NCBI GenBank assembly: GCA_002928515.1 | Contig: PERI01000008.1 | Span: forward strand, 1 to 64,000 | Reading direction: 5' to 3' | Source of the DNA: Hyphomicrobium sp. | Lineage (GTDB): Bacteria; Pseudomonadota; Alphaproteobacteria; Rhizobiales; Hyphomicrobiaceae | Length of the DNA stretch: 64,000 bases | Shown: one piece after another, positions 45,966 through 56,542 of the stretch | Numbering within the stretch: position 1 is the stretch's first letter | How the letters are laid out: every line of letters starts with the position of its first letter | Notes under the pieces: generated by a model | The model's database searches: none | What the model was told of the DNA's origin: nothing | Seen by the model: the letters and a program-made list of their open reading frames with translations, nothing else | Position numbers and translations under genes: made by a program

Positions 45966-46979
45966 CTAAAGCGGTGGCGCAGGAGGCGGCACAGCGTAGT
46001 CGGCATCAATGCCCTGGGCAGGCGGTGGCGCACTTGCAGGGCTTGGCGTGGTCACTTCACGGATAGCACCCATGGGCTGCACGAGTTCGCCGTTGGCACA
46101 GGTTCGGACAACATCGGAAGTCAGTTCGTCGAGACCATCTTTGTCGCGTAGCGCCTGCTGACGCCGCCCATAGCGATTACGCCATTCCGCAACGCGACCT
46201 GTGGCTTGCTGGCGTACGCCTTCTCCAGCATTGCAAAAGATATTCTGGTAGATGTCGTCGATCCACACGCGCTCATGGGCTGGCGCATTCACGACGGCAA
46301 CATCGATCAAGTTGAGGGCTGCGGCCTGATCTTTTTTCACAAAACGTCCGCGCCACATCAGGTCAGCTAAGAATGCTTGCGCTCCTGCATGACCATTGCG
46401 CGATAGACGCGACAACCAATGGCGGCCATTTTCAATCTTGCTGGATGGGTCATCCTGGCGACCAAGTGTTATATCGGGCCCTTCGCCACGCAGTAACACT
46501 TTGGCAAGCTCGAACTGCGCGTCTTCATTGTTGAAAGTCAGAGCCGCGCGCTGCAAGGCCCGGTCGGCAGCGTCCGCGTCAGGCTTCAATCGCGCGGCGG
46601 TCAAGCCCTGTCGAAGATACTTCGACAAAGATGTCAGCGAATTCGCTGCGATGGGTGCTAGCCCTTCATCATCGGGATCGATATTGCTCAACTCGTTAGC
46701 GAGTTCGCGGAATAATGCGAAAGCTTTGGGATGATCTGTGTAAGCGCCTTCGTTGTCGGCATAGATACGCGCCATGTAATAGCGCCCGAGCTCGGGATGC
46801 GTTGCGCGCGCGGCTTCAAGTGCTGGCAAAGCTAGCTCATAATAACCGCCGATGAACGCTGAGATGCCTTGCTTCAAGGCATCATCCGGCGAACGAAATG
46901 TCACGTTTTCAGCCGTTGCCGTCAGCGTGACGGCAACAAGTGACATCAAACCTGCGATAACTTTCTTAAATGTCCGCAT
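45966..46979 (-). CDS. ExoR-like Sel1/TPR-repeat periplasmic protein
   Basis: The 337-residue protein has an N-terminal signal peptide ([17 protein letters not shown], cut near residue 24) and several Sel1-type helical repeats: [13 protein letters not shown]-like [29 protein letters not shown] and [14 protein letters not shown]. The overall layout and order match ExoR, the periplasmic repressor of the ChvG/ChvI system in rhizobia. The C-terminal 40 residues are Pro/Ala-rich. xth beside it is also typical of rhizobial exoR. ChvG/ChvI genes are not in the window. The start lies inside ilvD, overlapping its last 14 bp; ATG at 46979 places the signal peptide correctly. Confidence 0.65.
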   Translation of the reverse strand: MRTFKKVIAGLMSLVAVTLTATAENVTFRSPDDALKQGISAFIGGYYELALPALEAARATHPELGRYYMARIYADNEGAYTDHPKAFALFRELANELSNIDPDDEGLAPIAANSLTSLSKYLRQGLTAARLKPDADAADRALQRAALTFNNEDAQFELAKVLLRGEGPDITLGRQDDPSSKIENGRHWLSRLSRNGHAGAQAFLADLMWRGRFVKKDQAAALNLIDVAVVNAPAHERVWIDDIYQNIFCNAGEGVRQQATGRVAEWRNRYGRRQQALRDKDGLDELTSDVVRTCANGELVQPMGAIREVTTPSPASAPPPAQGIDADYAVPPPAPPL

Positions 46980-48690
46980 AGCAGAGAATTTCCGCCTTTC
47001 CTCCGGCATGGGTCACGGCGCCGTAACGCGCGGGACCAACCTGATCTGCAAACTTTCTCAAAGCACCTGACTGATACATGTTGGGCGGCAGCGTCCACGA
47101 CTTGCGGCGCCGTTCGAGTTCGCTTTCGTCAACTTCGAGATCGATGATGCCTTTGACGGCATCGAGCGAAATGATGTCGCCATCCTGAATGAGACCGATC
47201 GGTCCGCCGACTGCAGCTTCCGGTCCTACGTGTCCAACACAGAACCCGCGCGTAGCGCCTGAAAAACGGCCGTCGGTGATGAGTGCAACCTTGTCGCCTG
47301 AACCCTGACCGTAGAGCGCTGCCGTGGTCGACAACATCTCGCGCATGCCCGGACCGCCTTTGGGACCTTCATAGCGAATGACGAGCACTTCACCGTCTTT
47401 GTAATTGCGCGTTTCGACGGCGTGGAAGGCGTCTTCCTCACAATCAAAGCAGCGCGCGGGACCGCGGAACTGCAAATTCTTCAAACCAGCAACCTTCACG
47501 ATGGCACCATCTGGAGCCAGCGTGCCCTTCAATCCGATGACGCCGCCTGTGGGGCTGATGGGGTTGGACACTGGATAGATAATCTTTTGTTCGGTGTTGA
47601 ATTTCACCGATGACAAATTCTCAGCCATCGTTTTGCCAGTGACAGTCATGCAGTCGCCGTGCAGAACGCCGCCTTCTAACAGTGCTTTCAAAATTTGCGG
47701 AACCCCGCCGATGTCGAACACGTCCTTAGCGATATATTTTCCACCCGGTTTCAAATCCGCGATGTAGGGCGTGCGCTTGAAAATTTCCGCGACGTCGAAC
47801 AGATCGAACTCAATCCCGCATTCGTGCGCCATGGCAGGCAAATGCAGCGCGCCGTTGGTCGAGCCACCGGTAGCCGCCACGATGATCGCGGCATTCTCGA
47901 ACGCTTCGCGCGTGCAGATGTCGCGTGGGCGCAAGCCCAGCGCAAGCAACTTCATGACGGCTTCGCCACTGGCGCGGGCATACTCATCGCGACTTTCATA
48001 GGGAGCAGGCGCACCAGCAGAACCTGGCAACGCCAGTCCGATGGCCTCCGACACGCAGGCCATGGTGTTGGCGGTGAATTGTCCGCCGCACGATCCCGCA
48101 GATGGGCACGCGCCACATTCCAATTCGTGTAATTCTTCGTCCGACATTTTGCCGGCCGAGTGCATGCCGACACCTTCAAAGACATCTTGCACGGTCACGT
48201 CGCGGCCCTTGTGACGACCTGGCAAAATCGATCCGCCGTACATGAACACGCTTGGTACGTTGAGACGCAGCATCGCCATCATCATGCCGGGCAAACTCTT
48301 ATCGCAACCGGCAACGCCGACGAGCGCATCATAGCAATGGCCGCGCATCGTCAGCTCGATCGAATCGGCGATGACTTCGCGCGACACGAGGCTCGACTTC
48401 ATACCCTGGTGACCCATGGCGATGCCGTCTGTCACGGTGATGGTGCAAAACTCGCGCGGCGTACCGCCTGCGCTCTGCACGCCAAGCTTCGCCACCTGCG
48501 CCTGACGCATCAAAGAGATGTTACAAGGCGCGGCTTCATTCCAGCACGAGGCCACGCCGACGAACGGACGGTGAATTTCTTCTTCCGTTAGTCCCATCGC
48601 GTAATAGTAAGAGCGATGCGGTGCGCGGGATGGCCCCTCCGTGACGTGACGGCTTGGCAGTTTTGATTTGTCGAACGTCTTGGCGTCCAT
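46966..48690 (-). CDS. ilvD: Dihydroxy-acid dehydratase
   Basis: IlvD makes the branched 2-oxo acids in valine, isoleucine and pantothenate synthesis. The 574-residue protein has the [2Fe-2S] or [4Fe-4S] cysteines in [25 protein letters not shown] and [12 protein letters not shown], plus the conserved [21 protein letters not shown] near the end. Length is normal. The ATG at 48690 is preceded by a GAGGACATT; upstream extension to 48810 is not family-like. Its 3' end overlaps the ExoR-like gene start, so those two are translationally linked. Confidence 0.97.
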   Translation of the reverse strand: MDAKTFDKSKLPSRHVTEGPSRAPHRSYYYAMGLTEEEIHRPFVGVASCWNEAAPCNISLMRQAQVAKLGVQSAGGTPREFCTITVTDGIAMGHQGMKSSLVSREVIADSIELTMRGHCYDALVGVAGCDKSLPGMMMAMLRLNVPSVFMYGGSILPGRHKGRDVTVQDVFEGVGMHSAGKMSDEELHELECGACPSAGSCGGQFTANTMACVSEAIGLALPGSAGAPAPYESRDEYARASGEAVMKLLALGLRPRDICTREAFENAAIIVAATGGSTNGALHLPAMAHECGIEFDLFDVAEIFKRTPYIADLKPGGKYIAKDVFDIGGVPQILKALLEGGVLHGDCMTVTGKTMAENLSSVKFNTEQKIIYPVSNPISPTGGVIGLKGTLAPDGAIVKVAGLKNLQFRGPARCFDCEEDAFHAVETRNYKDGEVLVIRYEGPKGGPGMREMLSTTAALYGQGSGDKVALITDGRFSGATRGFCVGHVGPEAAVGGPIGLIQDGDIISLDAVKGIIDLEVDESELERRRKSWTLPPNMYQSGALRKFADQVGPARYGAVTHAGGKAEILCYADI

Positions 48691-49177
48691 AATGTCCTCG
48701 TATGATCCTAGCCAGGTGCGCTCACGTCTTCCAACGGATCGCCGAACACGGCAAGGATGGTGGTGTGAGACAAGTCCATCCGATTGAGCGGCAGCAAAAT
48801 GGGGTGGCATGAAAACCGTGATTGCCGCACAGCAAACATGATTTCAAGCGTGTGACGTGCGCGGTCTTTGTGGCTCGAAAGTGGCGCATGGGCCGCAAAG
48901 AGTTGCTTAACAGCAACAAAGTTAGCGCGACTTGATATCTCATCCCCAGTTCTGAACTTGGATCATCGCAATTGAGAGGCGGTTGACCCCATTCTGACTG
49001 TCGGCGCGACCGCCAACGCAACCCGCTGCCTGATCGTTATCGGCGTCATAAACATTTGATCGACAATGGCTTAGGAGTTCGGCATCAAAGCGTTCCGTGT
49101 GCGGCGTGCCTAAGGTTGTGTCGTGACGTCACTGAGGCACCGCTCTTTTTTGACTGCGGATTAGGAGCGCACGCGCA
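48691..49177. other. Divergent intergenic region between ilvD and the DUF898 gene
   Basis: These 487 bases hold the promoters of two divergent genes. A frame at 48722-49021 on the minus strand has no family look and poor codon pattern, so it is not called. A palindrome GTGACGTCAC occurs near 49122-49131. No riboswitch or structured RNA was recognised. Confidence 0.45.
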
Positions 49178-50527
49178 ATGCATGGGAATCAACGTGGCGA
49201 TGATCGTGGATTGAATGTCGCCAGCGACGGCGGTGCGCGTCTTGCCCTGACCTTCGAGCATCGCGGCGATCGGTTGATCGGACTTGGTTTCGTCAATGGT
49301 GTGCTCAATCTGCTTACACTCGGCCTTTATGCCTCTTGGGCCAAAACCGAAGTGCGGCGCAAACTTTGGTCGTTCACACGCATCAATGGTGAGCCCCTCG
49401 CTTACACCGGGACTGGTCGCGAACTGTTCCTCGGGTTTTTAATCGTATTCTTTTTGGTGCTGTTGCCGATCATCGCGTGTGGCGTGGCCGTGGGGTTGAT
49501 CTTTGCAGGTAATCCAACTGCTCTTACGGCCTATCAAGCCGCCATCTATGTTTTGGTTTTTCTGCTGATTGGCAACGCCAAGTATCGCGCGCAACGTTAT
49601 CGCCTGAGCCGAACACAATGGCGCGGCATTCGCGGTGCGCTTGTCGGCAGCCCAGGGCGTTACGGATGGACGTACTTCTGGACTATCGCCTTGCCTGTCG
49701 TCGTCGTGGCGGGCGTCGCCATTAGCGTTGCTTTGGCAGTCAACCAGAGTGCCGCTGCTATCACGTTGGTAGCAGGTTTGATTGCGGCGTTGTGGGTGCT
49801 GCCTTGGCGCGCGAACAAACTGCAAAGGATGATGACCGCCGATACGCGCTTAGGCAATTTAGCATTGCGCTATGACGGTTCATCCGGACCACTTTATCGC
49901 CGATACTTTTTTGCATGGACAGGAAGCGCCCTCACAATCATTGCTGGAATAGCAGCCGTTCTTTACGTCGTCATTTCATCGGGCTCTTATCAGCAGTGGG
50001 TCGTCGATCGCACGCCTCCTAGCCCACAAGAGATCGCCATACTTATCGCTATCGGACTATCGACGTTGGCGATCTGCGCCATTATCACGGCTTGGTATCG
50101 TGCTAGCCAAGTTCGACACTTTGCGCACCACACCAAACTCGACAATGCTGCCTTTCATTCATCCGTTTCGGGTCGTGGATTAGCTTGGCTGTTCGTGTCC
50201 AATTGGCTGCTCACCGTTCTCGGAGTCGCCCTCGGCCTCTCCATCAGCGGTGTTTTGCTTTGGTTCATTGGAATGACACCGGGCTTGCCGACCGAGCCTG
50301 TCACATTGCCAGTCGCCAGCGCGTTGCAGGGCTTCGTCGTCCTCGCGCCTATTTTCATCATGACAACGGCGATGTCGACTTTTGCCCATTTTCGCACCAC
50401 GCGCTATTATGTGGCGAACCTTGCGCTTGAAGGCACGGTCAATCTGAACGCGATCTTACAGAGCCAAGTCGCGCGTCCAAAACGCGGCGAAGGTTTAGCA
50501 CAGGTGTTCGAACTCGATGCCTTCTAG
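49178..50527 (+). CDS. DUF898 (YjgN-like) multi-pass membrane protein
   Basis: The 449-residue protein belongs to DUF898. It has about ten hydrophobic helices, paired around repeated amphipathic motifs: FVNGVLNLLTLGLYASWAKT (38-57) with VRRKLW, and RYRLSRTQWRGIRG (about 144-157). The repeated LGLY-WAKTxxRR element is the family signature. It resembles parts of membrane transporters but has no known function. Its last 11 bp overlap the start of the M48 protease gene, so they are translationally coupled. Confidence 0.88.
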   Translation: MHGNQRGDDRGLNVASDGGARLALTFEHRGDRLIGLGFVNGVLNLLTLGLYASWAKTEVRRKLWSFTRINGEPLAYTGTGRELFLGFLIVFFLVLLPIIACGVAVGLIFAGNPTALTAYQAAIYVLVFLLIGNAKYRAQRYRLSRTQWRGIRGALVGSPGRYGWTYFWTIALPVVVVAGVAISVALAVNQSAAAITLVAGLIAALWVLPWRANKLQRMMTADTRLGNLALRYDGSSGPLYRRYFFAWTGSALTIIAGIAAVLYVVISSGSYQQWVVDRTPPSPQEIAILIAIGLSTLAICAIITAWYRASQVRHFAHHTKLDNAAFHSSVSGRGLAWLFVSNWLLTVLGVALGLSISGVLLWFIGMTPGLPTEPVTLPVASALQGFVVLAPIFIMTTAMSTFAHFRTTRYYVANLALEGTVNLNAILQSQVARPKRGEGLAQVFELDAF

Positions 50528-51683
50528 CGTTTCAAATAAGCCTCATTCAGAAGGACACTATGCCCGCTACAGCGACGGCAAGACTGCGGGCGCTCGCGAT
50601 GCCAACGTCGCTTTGACATCGCGCGGCATCGAAATCACTCTCGATGACGCGTATGGCAACTTTGTTTGGCCTTATGCGAGCTTGGCGGCAGGCGAGCCGC
50701 TACGCGACCATGCGGTCGATGTGCTGCTCAGTTCCCGCGAAGTACCGGGCGCAAGCCTGTTCGTTCCGGGACAATCATTTGCGGCTGAGTTGAAACACCA
50801 CGCTCCGCATCTCACCGCACGCGCGGAGCGTTGGCGCAACGCGCGGCCATGGCTCGGCGTGACCAGTTTGATCGTTGGCTTCTTTGCACTCATTTACGCT
50901 GCGGGCTGGAGCCCCATTCGCACCATCGCACTGACGCTTCCCGATAGCTGGCGCGATCGCCTCGGCGAACAAGCCATTTTGTCGATGACCGACGGTTACA
51001 AAAAATGTAGTGCGCCCGACGGCGTTGCAGCCCTCAAAGTTTTGACTGAGCGATTATCGAAAGTGTCCGGCACCGGTCGGACGTTCGATGTCGTCGTCTA
51101 TGACTGGTCGTTAATGAATGCGTTTGCCGTGCCCGGCGACCAGATCGTCATCACCAAGGGGCTGATCGAGAAATCGCAAAGCGCCGATGAAATCGCCGGT
51201 GTGCTCGCCCACGAAATGGGGCACGGGATAGAATTGCACCCCGAGACAGGCATCATTCGCGCGATTGGATTGGCGACTGCGGTCGAACTGATGATGGGTG
51301 GGTCGAGCGGCACGCTGGCCAACTTCGGTGTCATCCTCGCGCAACTGGGCTACACGCGCAGCGCCGAACGTAAAGCCGACTTGCAGGCCATTCGTGTTTT
51401 GCGCGAAGCTGAGATCTCGCCAAAGGGGCTTGGTGATTTTTTCAAACGCGTGGCTGACATAGAGGGCGAGCGCGAAGGGCCGACGTCGCGTATGCGCGGC
51501 TTCGATATTCTGCGCACCCACCCGCCGACTGCGGAGCGCTCAGAACTCGTGCGACGCCAGTCGGCCTATCCTTCGACGCCGGCGCTCGACGCCTCCTCAT
51601 GGCGTGACCTCAAAGCCATTTGTAGCGTTACGACTGAGACGCCGAAGCCTGACAAACGTGAAACAAAGCCGACCGAGCTTTAG
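50517..51683 (+). CDS. M48-family membrane metalloprotease
   Basis: The 388-residue protein has an N-terminal beta-rich domain (1-90), one membrane segment (about 113-131), and an M48 peptidase domain with the zinc site HEMGHGIELH (232-241) and the third ligand Glu in YTRSAERKADLQA. The catalytic domain probably faces the periplasm. M48 proteases such as BepA and HtpX handle misassembled membrane proteins. It is coupled to the DUF898 gene and followed 126 bp later by DUF2939. The substrate is unknown. Confidence 0.9.
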   Translation: MPSSVSNKPHSEGHYARYSDGKTAGARDANVALTSRGIEITLDDAYGNFVWPYASLAAGEPLRDHAVDVLLSSREVPGASLFVPGQSFAAELKHHAPHLTARAERWRNARPWLGVTSLIVGFFALIYAAGWSPIRTIALTLPDSWRDRLGEQAILSMTDGYKKCSAPDGVAALKVLTERLSKVSGTGRTFDVVVYDWSLMNAFAVPGDQIVITKGLIEKSQSADEIAGVLAHEMGHGIELHPETGIIRAIGLATAVELMMGGSSGTLANFGVILAQLGYTRSAERKADLQAIRVLREAEISPKGLGDFFKRVADIEGEREGPTSRMRGFDILRTHPPTAERSELVRRQSAYPSTPALDASSWRDLKAICSVTTETPKPDKRETKPTEL

Positions 51684-51809
51684 TTTTATTTCCGGCTTAT
51701 CAGATGAAAATTTGGTTATGTTCCAATTGAGATCAAATCCTCGCCACGTTTGTCTGGCGATGTCTTGGTCGCGCATCGCTGCGATTGCGCCTGACGAGGA
51801 CGACTGCCG

Positions 51810-52442
51810 ATGTCGCGAATTGTTTTCAATATTTCTCTGCTGGCCATTTGCGCCATCGCCTACATCGCAGCACCGTTCGCCACGGCTTGGTCGATCCGCG
51901 AAGCTGTGCGAACTGGCGATTCCGCCTATCTGGAACGTGCTATCGATTGGCCGACCGTGCGCGTCACGCTCGCTCCCAGCATCAAGCAATTGGCGCTCGA
52001 TTTGCCTCCAGGCGAGGCAGAAACCGTTGCGAGCGAAAACCTGACCGTCTGGCAGCGCGTCAAAGCGTACTTCGGCGGCGGTGCGATCAACACGGCCATC
52101 GATAACTACGTCACGCCTGAAGGCTTCACGCAGCTTTTCAAAATGCGCAAAGCGTATCGCGATTATGTGTCGGGTGTGCCAGATGAATCGACGATGCCGG
52201 TTTTGGAACGGATGCAGCGTGCGTGGGCGCGCGTGAAGCGTGCCGAGTTCACGAGCTTCACGACGTTTGAGGTCGATACGACCGACAAGCTGGATGAGAC
52301 GCGGCTCTATTTGGCAAAGTTTGAAGTGCACGGGTTCGGTTGGGTTCTGAAGGAGCTGCGCGTGCGCACGCTGACAGCCGCCGAAGCGACCATCCAGAAG
52401 CTTGCTGGCAGTGGCGTTACTGCGAACTCATCCGCACAGTGA
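51810..52442 (+). CDS. DUF2939 protein
   Basis: The 210-residue protein has an N-terminal membrane anchor (FNISLLAICAIAYIAAPF, 6-23) and then a domain of DUF2939 type: WSIREAVRTGDSAYLERAID, DWPTVRVTLAPSIKQ and SFTTFEVDT. The conserved pattern of a helical pair followed by strands is typical. It is probably periplasmic and tethered. Function is unknown to me. It is the last of the DUF898-M48-DUF2939 run and is convergent with valS (9 bp apart). Confidence 0.82.
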   Translation: MSRIVFNISLLAICAIAYIAAPFATAWSIREAVRTGDSAYLERAIDWPTVRVTLAPSIKQLALDLPPGEAETVASENLTVWQRVKAYFGGGAINTAIDNYVTPEGFTQLFKMRKAYRDYVSGVPDESTMPVLERMQRAWARVKRAEFTSFTTFEVDTTDKLDETRLYLAKFEVHGFGWVLKELRVRTLTAAEATIQKLAGSGVTANSSAQ

Positions 52443-52451
52443 TGCAGTTAT

Positions 52452-55433
52452 TTATTCGCCCAACCGCTTCAGCGCAGCCGTAAAGCGTTTGATCTCGGCC
52501 TCTAATTCGCTTTTGCGTTCTTTGGCTTCTTCAATTGCTTCTTCTTTTGCGCGTTCCATGAATTGTGGATTGGTGAGCTTGGCGTCCATTTTAGCCAGAT
52601 CGCTTTGCGCTTTTTCGATCTCCTTGGCGAGGCGCTTTTTCTCAGCACCCATGTCGATGACGCCCGCTAACGGCAACGCCGCCGTCGTCTCTCCGCAAAC
52701 GATCAGCGCTGCTCCTTTTGGCGCTGATGGCACGAAGTCGATGGTCTCCAGTCGCGCCAAACGCTTGATGGTGTCGTCGTTGCGTTCGGCGCGGGCTTTC
52801 AAGTCCGCGCTTGCGCCGACCAGCACAAGCGGAATTTTGGCGCCTGCCGGTACGCTCATTTCAGTGCGTACCGAGCGAATTTCGGAGACCAGATCGACGA
52901 CCCAGTTGATTTCGTCGGACGCCTTTTGATCGAACAGTCCATCGAGCTGCGGCCACTGGCTCGTGCACAGCAAGGTCTGACGCGCGACGCCGTGTTCGAC
53001 CATATGCGCCCAGAGTTCTTCCGTGATGAACGGCATGAATGGATGCAAAGTTTTGAGAATTTGATCGAGCACCCAAGCGGTGACGGTGCGCGTTTCGGCT
53101 TTGGCCGCTTCGTCGTCACCCATCAGTTCGGGCTTGATGAGTTCCAGATACCAGTCGCAAAACTGGCCCCAGACGAATTCATAGGCAGCGTTCGCTGCTT
53201 CGTTGAATTTGTAGGCTTCAAGCGCGGATGTGACCGCTTTGGTGGCAAGTTCGGTTTCGCCGATGATCCATTTATTGACGACGAGCTTTGCGGATTTTGG
53301 ATCAAAGCCCTGCTCGCGCACGCACTCGTTCATTTCGGCAAAGCGCGAGGCGTTCCACAGCTTGGTCGCGAAGTTGCGATAGCCTTCGACTCGCGATTTC
53401 GCGAGTTTGATGTCGCGACCTTGCGCGGCCATGGCGGAGAGCGTGAAGCGCAGCGCATCGGCGCCGAACTCGTCGATCAACACCAAGGGGTCCATGACGT
53501 TGCCCTTGGACTTCGACATCTTCTGCCCCTTCTCGTCGCGCACGAGGGCATGGATGTAAACGTCTTTGAACGGCACTTCCTTCATGAAGTGCAAGCCCAT
53601 CATCATCATGCGGGCGACCCAGAAGAAGATGATGTCGAAGCCGGTGACGAGGACGGAGGTTGGGTAGTAGGTTTTTAATTCCGTGGTTTCATCCGGCCAG
53701 CCCATGGTCGAGAATGGCCAGAGTGCTGATGAGAACCAAGTATCGAGAACGTCTTCGTCTTGGTGCAAATCTTCCTCACCACTTAGGAGACGAAGTGCAT
53801 AGTCTTTTCCTGACAGACCATTGGGAAATGGTCTCTGCCTTTCGGCATAAAATTCTGCCGCAGATTTTATTGCCTCAGCTTTAGAGCTAGCAACAAAGAA
53901 TGTTCCATCGGGACCGTACCACGCCGGAATTTGGTGCCCCCACCACAACTGGCGCGAGATGCACCACGGCTGGATGTTGCGCATCCATTCAAAGTAGGTC
54001 TTCTCCCAGTTCTTCGGCACAAATTCTGTTCGGCCATCCTCAACGGCGGCAATCGCAGGCTTCGCCATTTCAGCGGCGTTCACATACCACTGATCTGTCA
54101 GCCACGGCTCGACGACAACGCCGGAACGGTCACCATGCGGAACCGTATGTGTCGTCGGTTCGATTTTTTCGAGCAGGCCCAGCGCATGGATGTCTGCAAC
54201 AACTTTCTTGCGTGCATCAAAGCGATCCAGACCTCGAAGCGCTTCCGGAATTTGCTCAACGCTACCCATGCTTGATGAGCCGTCTGGATTGGACTGTAGT
54301 AAACCTGGGTGTCCAGCAACCGGATAAATTGTTGGTCCTGCCGCAGTGAACGGATTGCTGATGATTTTTGCATTCTCATCAAGCACATTGATCGGCGATC
54401 CCATTTCGGGATGCCGCCGTCCAACCTCAAAGTCATTGAAATCGTGTGCAGGCGTGATCTTCACCGCGCCGGTGCCTTTGGTCGGATCGGAATACTCATC
54501 CGCAACGATTGGAATTTCGCGACCGACAAGAGGCAAGCGAACTTTCGCGCCTGCTTTCACGAGTGCTGCATATCGCTCATCGTCGGGATGCACGGCCACG
54601 CCAGTGTCGCCGAGCATCGTTTCGGGCCGCGTTGTCGCGACGACAATGTAATCCTTATCGTAGCCGGGAACCTTCGCCGCCAACGGATAGCGGAAATAAT
54701 ACATATGCCCGCTCGGGTCTTTGGCGAGCACCTTGGCCAAAGCGTCCGCATCGAACGGTTTTTCAGGATCGCCGCTCACCCACGAAAACGTGCCGCGCTT
54801 TTCGATCTGCACGACTTCGAGATCGGAAATCGCAGTTTGGAATTTCGGGTCCCAGTTGACGAGCCGTTTGTCTTTGTAAATCAGTTCAAGGCGCTTACCC
54901 GTTACAGGGTCCGTCGCATTATACAAATCAACAAAGGCTTTGATAACGGCCTTGACCATCGGATCGTCGGGCGCGCCATCCTTGCCCATCGTGAAGCGTT
55001 CGCGCGACCAGTCGCACGAGGCACCGAGCCGCTTCAACTGATTGGTGATCGTGCCGCCGCTCTCTTCTTTCCACGCCCACACACGGCGCAAGAATTCTTC
55101 GCGACCCAACTCGCGTCGCGAGGGTTGCTTGTCGGCTGCCAACTCCCGCTCGACGACCATCTGCGTGGCGATGCCCGCATGATCGGTGCCCGGCTGCCAA
55201 AGCACATCGCGTCCGCGCATGCGCTCGAAGCGCACCAGAATGTCCTGCAACGTGTTGTTGAGCGCGTGCCCCATATGGAGCGAGCCGGTGACGTTCGGCG
55301 GGGGAATGACAATCGCGTACGGCGCATTCTTGCCGCCGCCCGCAGAGCGTCCGGTTTTGAAAGCCTCAGCCTTCGTCCACTTGTCGGCAATGCGCGGCTC
55401 GATGGCTGCCGGCTGGAACGTTTTTTCAAGCAT
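52452..55433 (-). CDS. valS: Valyl-tRNA synthetase
   Basis: The 993-residue class I synthetase has PPPNVTGSLHMGHAL (44-58, HIGH motif), the editing domain between about 190 and 470, DVLDTWFSSALWPFS (about 555-569) and GQKMSKSKGNVMDPL (KMSKS, about 621-635). The last 65 residues form the C-terminal coiled coil (KKRLAKEIEKAQSDLAKMD...) typical of bacterial ValS. Length is normal. It lies downstream of the two PopZ/DUF2497 genes on the same strand, which is a common alphaproteobacterial order. Confidence 0.97.
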   Translation of the reverse strand: MLEKTFQPAAIEPRIADKWTKAEAFKTGRSAGGGKNAPYAIVIPPPNVTGSLHMGHALNNTLQDILVRFERMRGRDVLWQPGTDHAGIATQMVVERELAADKQPSRRELGREEFLRRVWAWKEESGGTITNQLKRLGASCDWSRERFTMGKDGAPDDPMVKAVIKAFVDLYNATDPVTGKRLELIYKDKRLVNWDPKFQTAISDLEVVQIEKRGTFSWVSGDPEKPFDADALAKVLAKDPSGHMYYFRYPLAAKVPGYDKDYIVVATTRPETMLGDTGVAVHPDDERYAALVKAGAKVRLPLVGREIPIVADEYSDPTKGTGAVKITPAHDFNDFEVGRRHPEMGSPINVLDENAKIISNPFTAAGPTIYPVAGHPGLLQSNPDGSSSMGSVEQIPEALRGLDRFDARKKVVADIHALGLLEKIEPTTHTVPHGDRSGVVVEPWLTDQWYVNAAEMAKPAIAAVEDGRTEFVPKNWEKTYFEWMRNIQPWCISRQLWWGHQIPAWYGPDGTFFVASSKAEAIKSAAEFYAERQRPFPNGLSGKDYALRLLSGEEDLHQDEDVLDTWFSSALWPFSTMGWPDETTELKTYYPTSVLVTGFDIIFFWVARMMMMGLHFMKEVPFKDVYIHALVRDEKGQKMSKSKGNVMDPLVLIDEFGADALRFTLSAMAAQGRDIKLAKSRVEGYRNFATKLWNASRFAEMNECVREQGFDPKSAKLVVNKWIIGETELATKAVTSALEAYKFNEAANAAYEFVWGQFCDWYLELIKPELMGDDEAAKAETRTVTAWVLDQILKTLHPFMPFITEELWAHMVEHGVARQTLLCTSQWPQLDGLFDQKASDEINWVVDLVSEIRSVRTEMSVPAGAKIPLVLVGASADLKARAERNDDTIKRLARLETIDFVPSAPKGAALIVCGETTAALPLAGVIDMGAEKKRLAKEIEKAQSDLAKMDAKLTNPQFMERAKEEAIEEAKERKSELEAEIKRFTAALKRLGE

Positions 55434-55516
55434 GGGTTGGGATGTCGCTTATCGACCGGAGTTTGATCCCCGGTCGTAAGGCCCACGTTCCCAACCTGTC
55501 AACCGCGCGCCGTGTC

Positions 55517-56542
55517 TCAACGCAAGGTCTTGCGTACTTCTGGCACAGGCGGCAACTGCTGGCCCTGATTGTGCGCATGCTGCTGGTGCGGATCTATTTC
55601 GCTGCCAGCTTCACTGCGCAGCGCTTTTTCCACGATCTTGGGCATATTGTCCGTCAGCCACTGGCGCAGGATCGGACGCAACATCTGTGCGGCCGCGTCT
55701 TCAACGGCGCCACCAGCACCGCCCATGAGCGCATTGTCCGGCAATGCGGGCGGGCGACTGTTGAGCACAGGATATTGTGGCGCTTCGTTGCGAGGGAGTG
55801 GTGCTTGTGGCGCTGACGCTTGCACAGTTGGTGTGAAGATAGGTCCGAACATCGGTGCGCGCGGCTGAGGTGCTGGAGCCGGAATGTATACCGGCGCTTG
55901 TACAGCAACCTGTTCCGGCGTGGGTGCCGGTGGCACATAAGGTGTAGGCGCGGCATCGGTTGATGGGACATAGGGCTTGCTCGACATGGCACTCATGCCG
56001 CTCATGCGTGAGTCCTTAAACGAGGCCATTTCGCGTTTGCAACTGGCGTTTTCTGCTGCCACGCGTTTGGCGACATCTTCTTCAGATTCTGTCGGCGCCG
56101 TCATTCGAGGTTCGAAGCGCTCGACGACAGCTTTTGGTTGTTGCTGTTCAACCGTACGTCCGCCTGCTGGCTCGAAACGAATAACCGTGCGCGAACGATC
56201 GGGTTCCGGTGCAGGCGTAGGTGCCGGTGCTGCGGCCACTGCCGTCGGCTGGGTTTGCTGGCTTTTCAATGCCTCGCTCAAGCGACCCAACAAGTTGGGC
56301 TTCTCAGGTGCCGGTTGGTAGCCGGGCTTAAAGATAGCCGGTAGCTCGAACTCTGCGGCCTCGTCTGACAGCATCGGTTCGCGGCGTTGTTCGGCTTGCG
56401 GTGCATCAAGTCTTTGCGCGGTGTTAGAGAAAGTCGGACGCGCCTGCGCGCGCAACGAACCCGTTTCATCGGCAATGCTCGATCTGATGTTCGCTAGAAT
56501 GTCCTCGACGTTATGATGGATCGCCCCATTGAAATTTGTCAT
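55517..56542 (-). CDS. PopZ/DUF2497-family polar organising protein, copy A
   Basis: The 341-residue protein has the DUF2497 layout: an N-terminal helix (VEDILANIRSSIADE, 12-26), a long Pro/Ala/Glu-rich disordered middle (about 60-270) and a C-terminal helical assembly region with MLRPILRQWLTDNMPKIVEK (about 286-305). PopZ forms a polar network that tethers the chromosome origin. This copy has a divergent N-terminal helix compared with copy B (no SMEEILASIRKII). The C-terminal tail after ALRSEAG is Gln/Pro-rich. A second DUF2497 gene lies 334 bp upstream. Confidence 0.85.
   Translation of the reverse strand: MTNFNGAIHHNVEDILANIRSSIADETGSLRAQARPTFSNTAQRLDAPQAEQRREPMLSDEAAEFELPAIFKPGYQPAPEKPNLLGRLSEALKSQQTQPTAVAAAPAPTPAPEPDRSRTVIRFEPAGGRTVEQQQPKAVVERFEPRMTAPTESEEDVAKRVAAENASCKREMASFKDSRMSGMSAMSSKPYVPSTDAAPTPYVPPAPTPEQVAVQAPVYIPAPAPQPRAPMFGPIFTPTVQASAPQAPLPRNEAPQYPVLNSRPPALPDNALMGGAGGAVEDAAAQMLRPILRQWLTDNMPKIVEKALRSEAGSEIDPHQQHAHNQGQQLPPVPEVRKTLR

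Noticed and set aside
48722-49021. 99-aa minus-strand frame upstream of ilvD
   Set aside because: No ribosome binding site, odd composition, and it occupies the region needed for divergent promoters.
54309-55466. 385-aa plus-strand frame opposite valS
   Set aside because: Long but antisense to a conserved gene whose motifs are all intact; no independent evidence.
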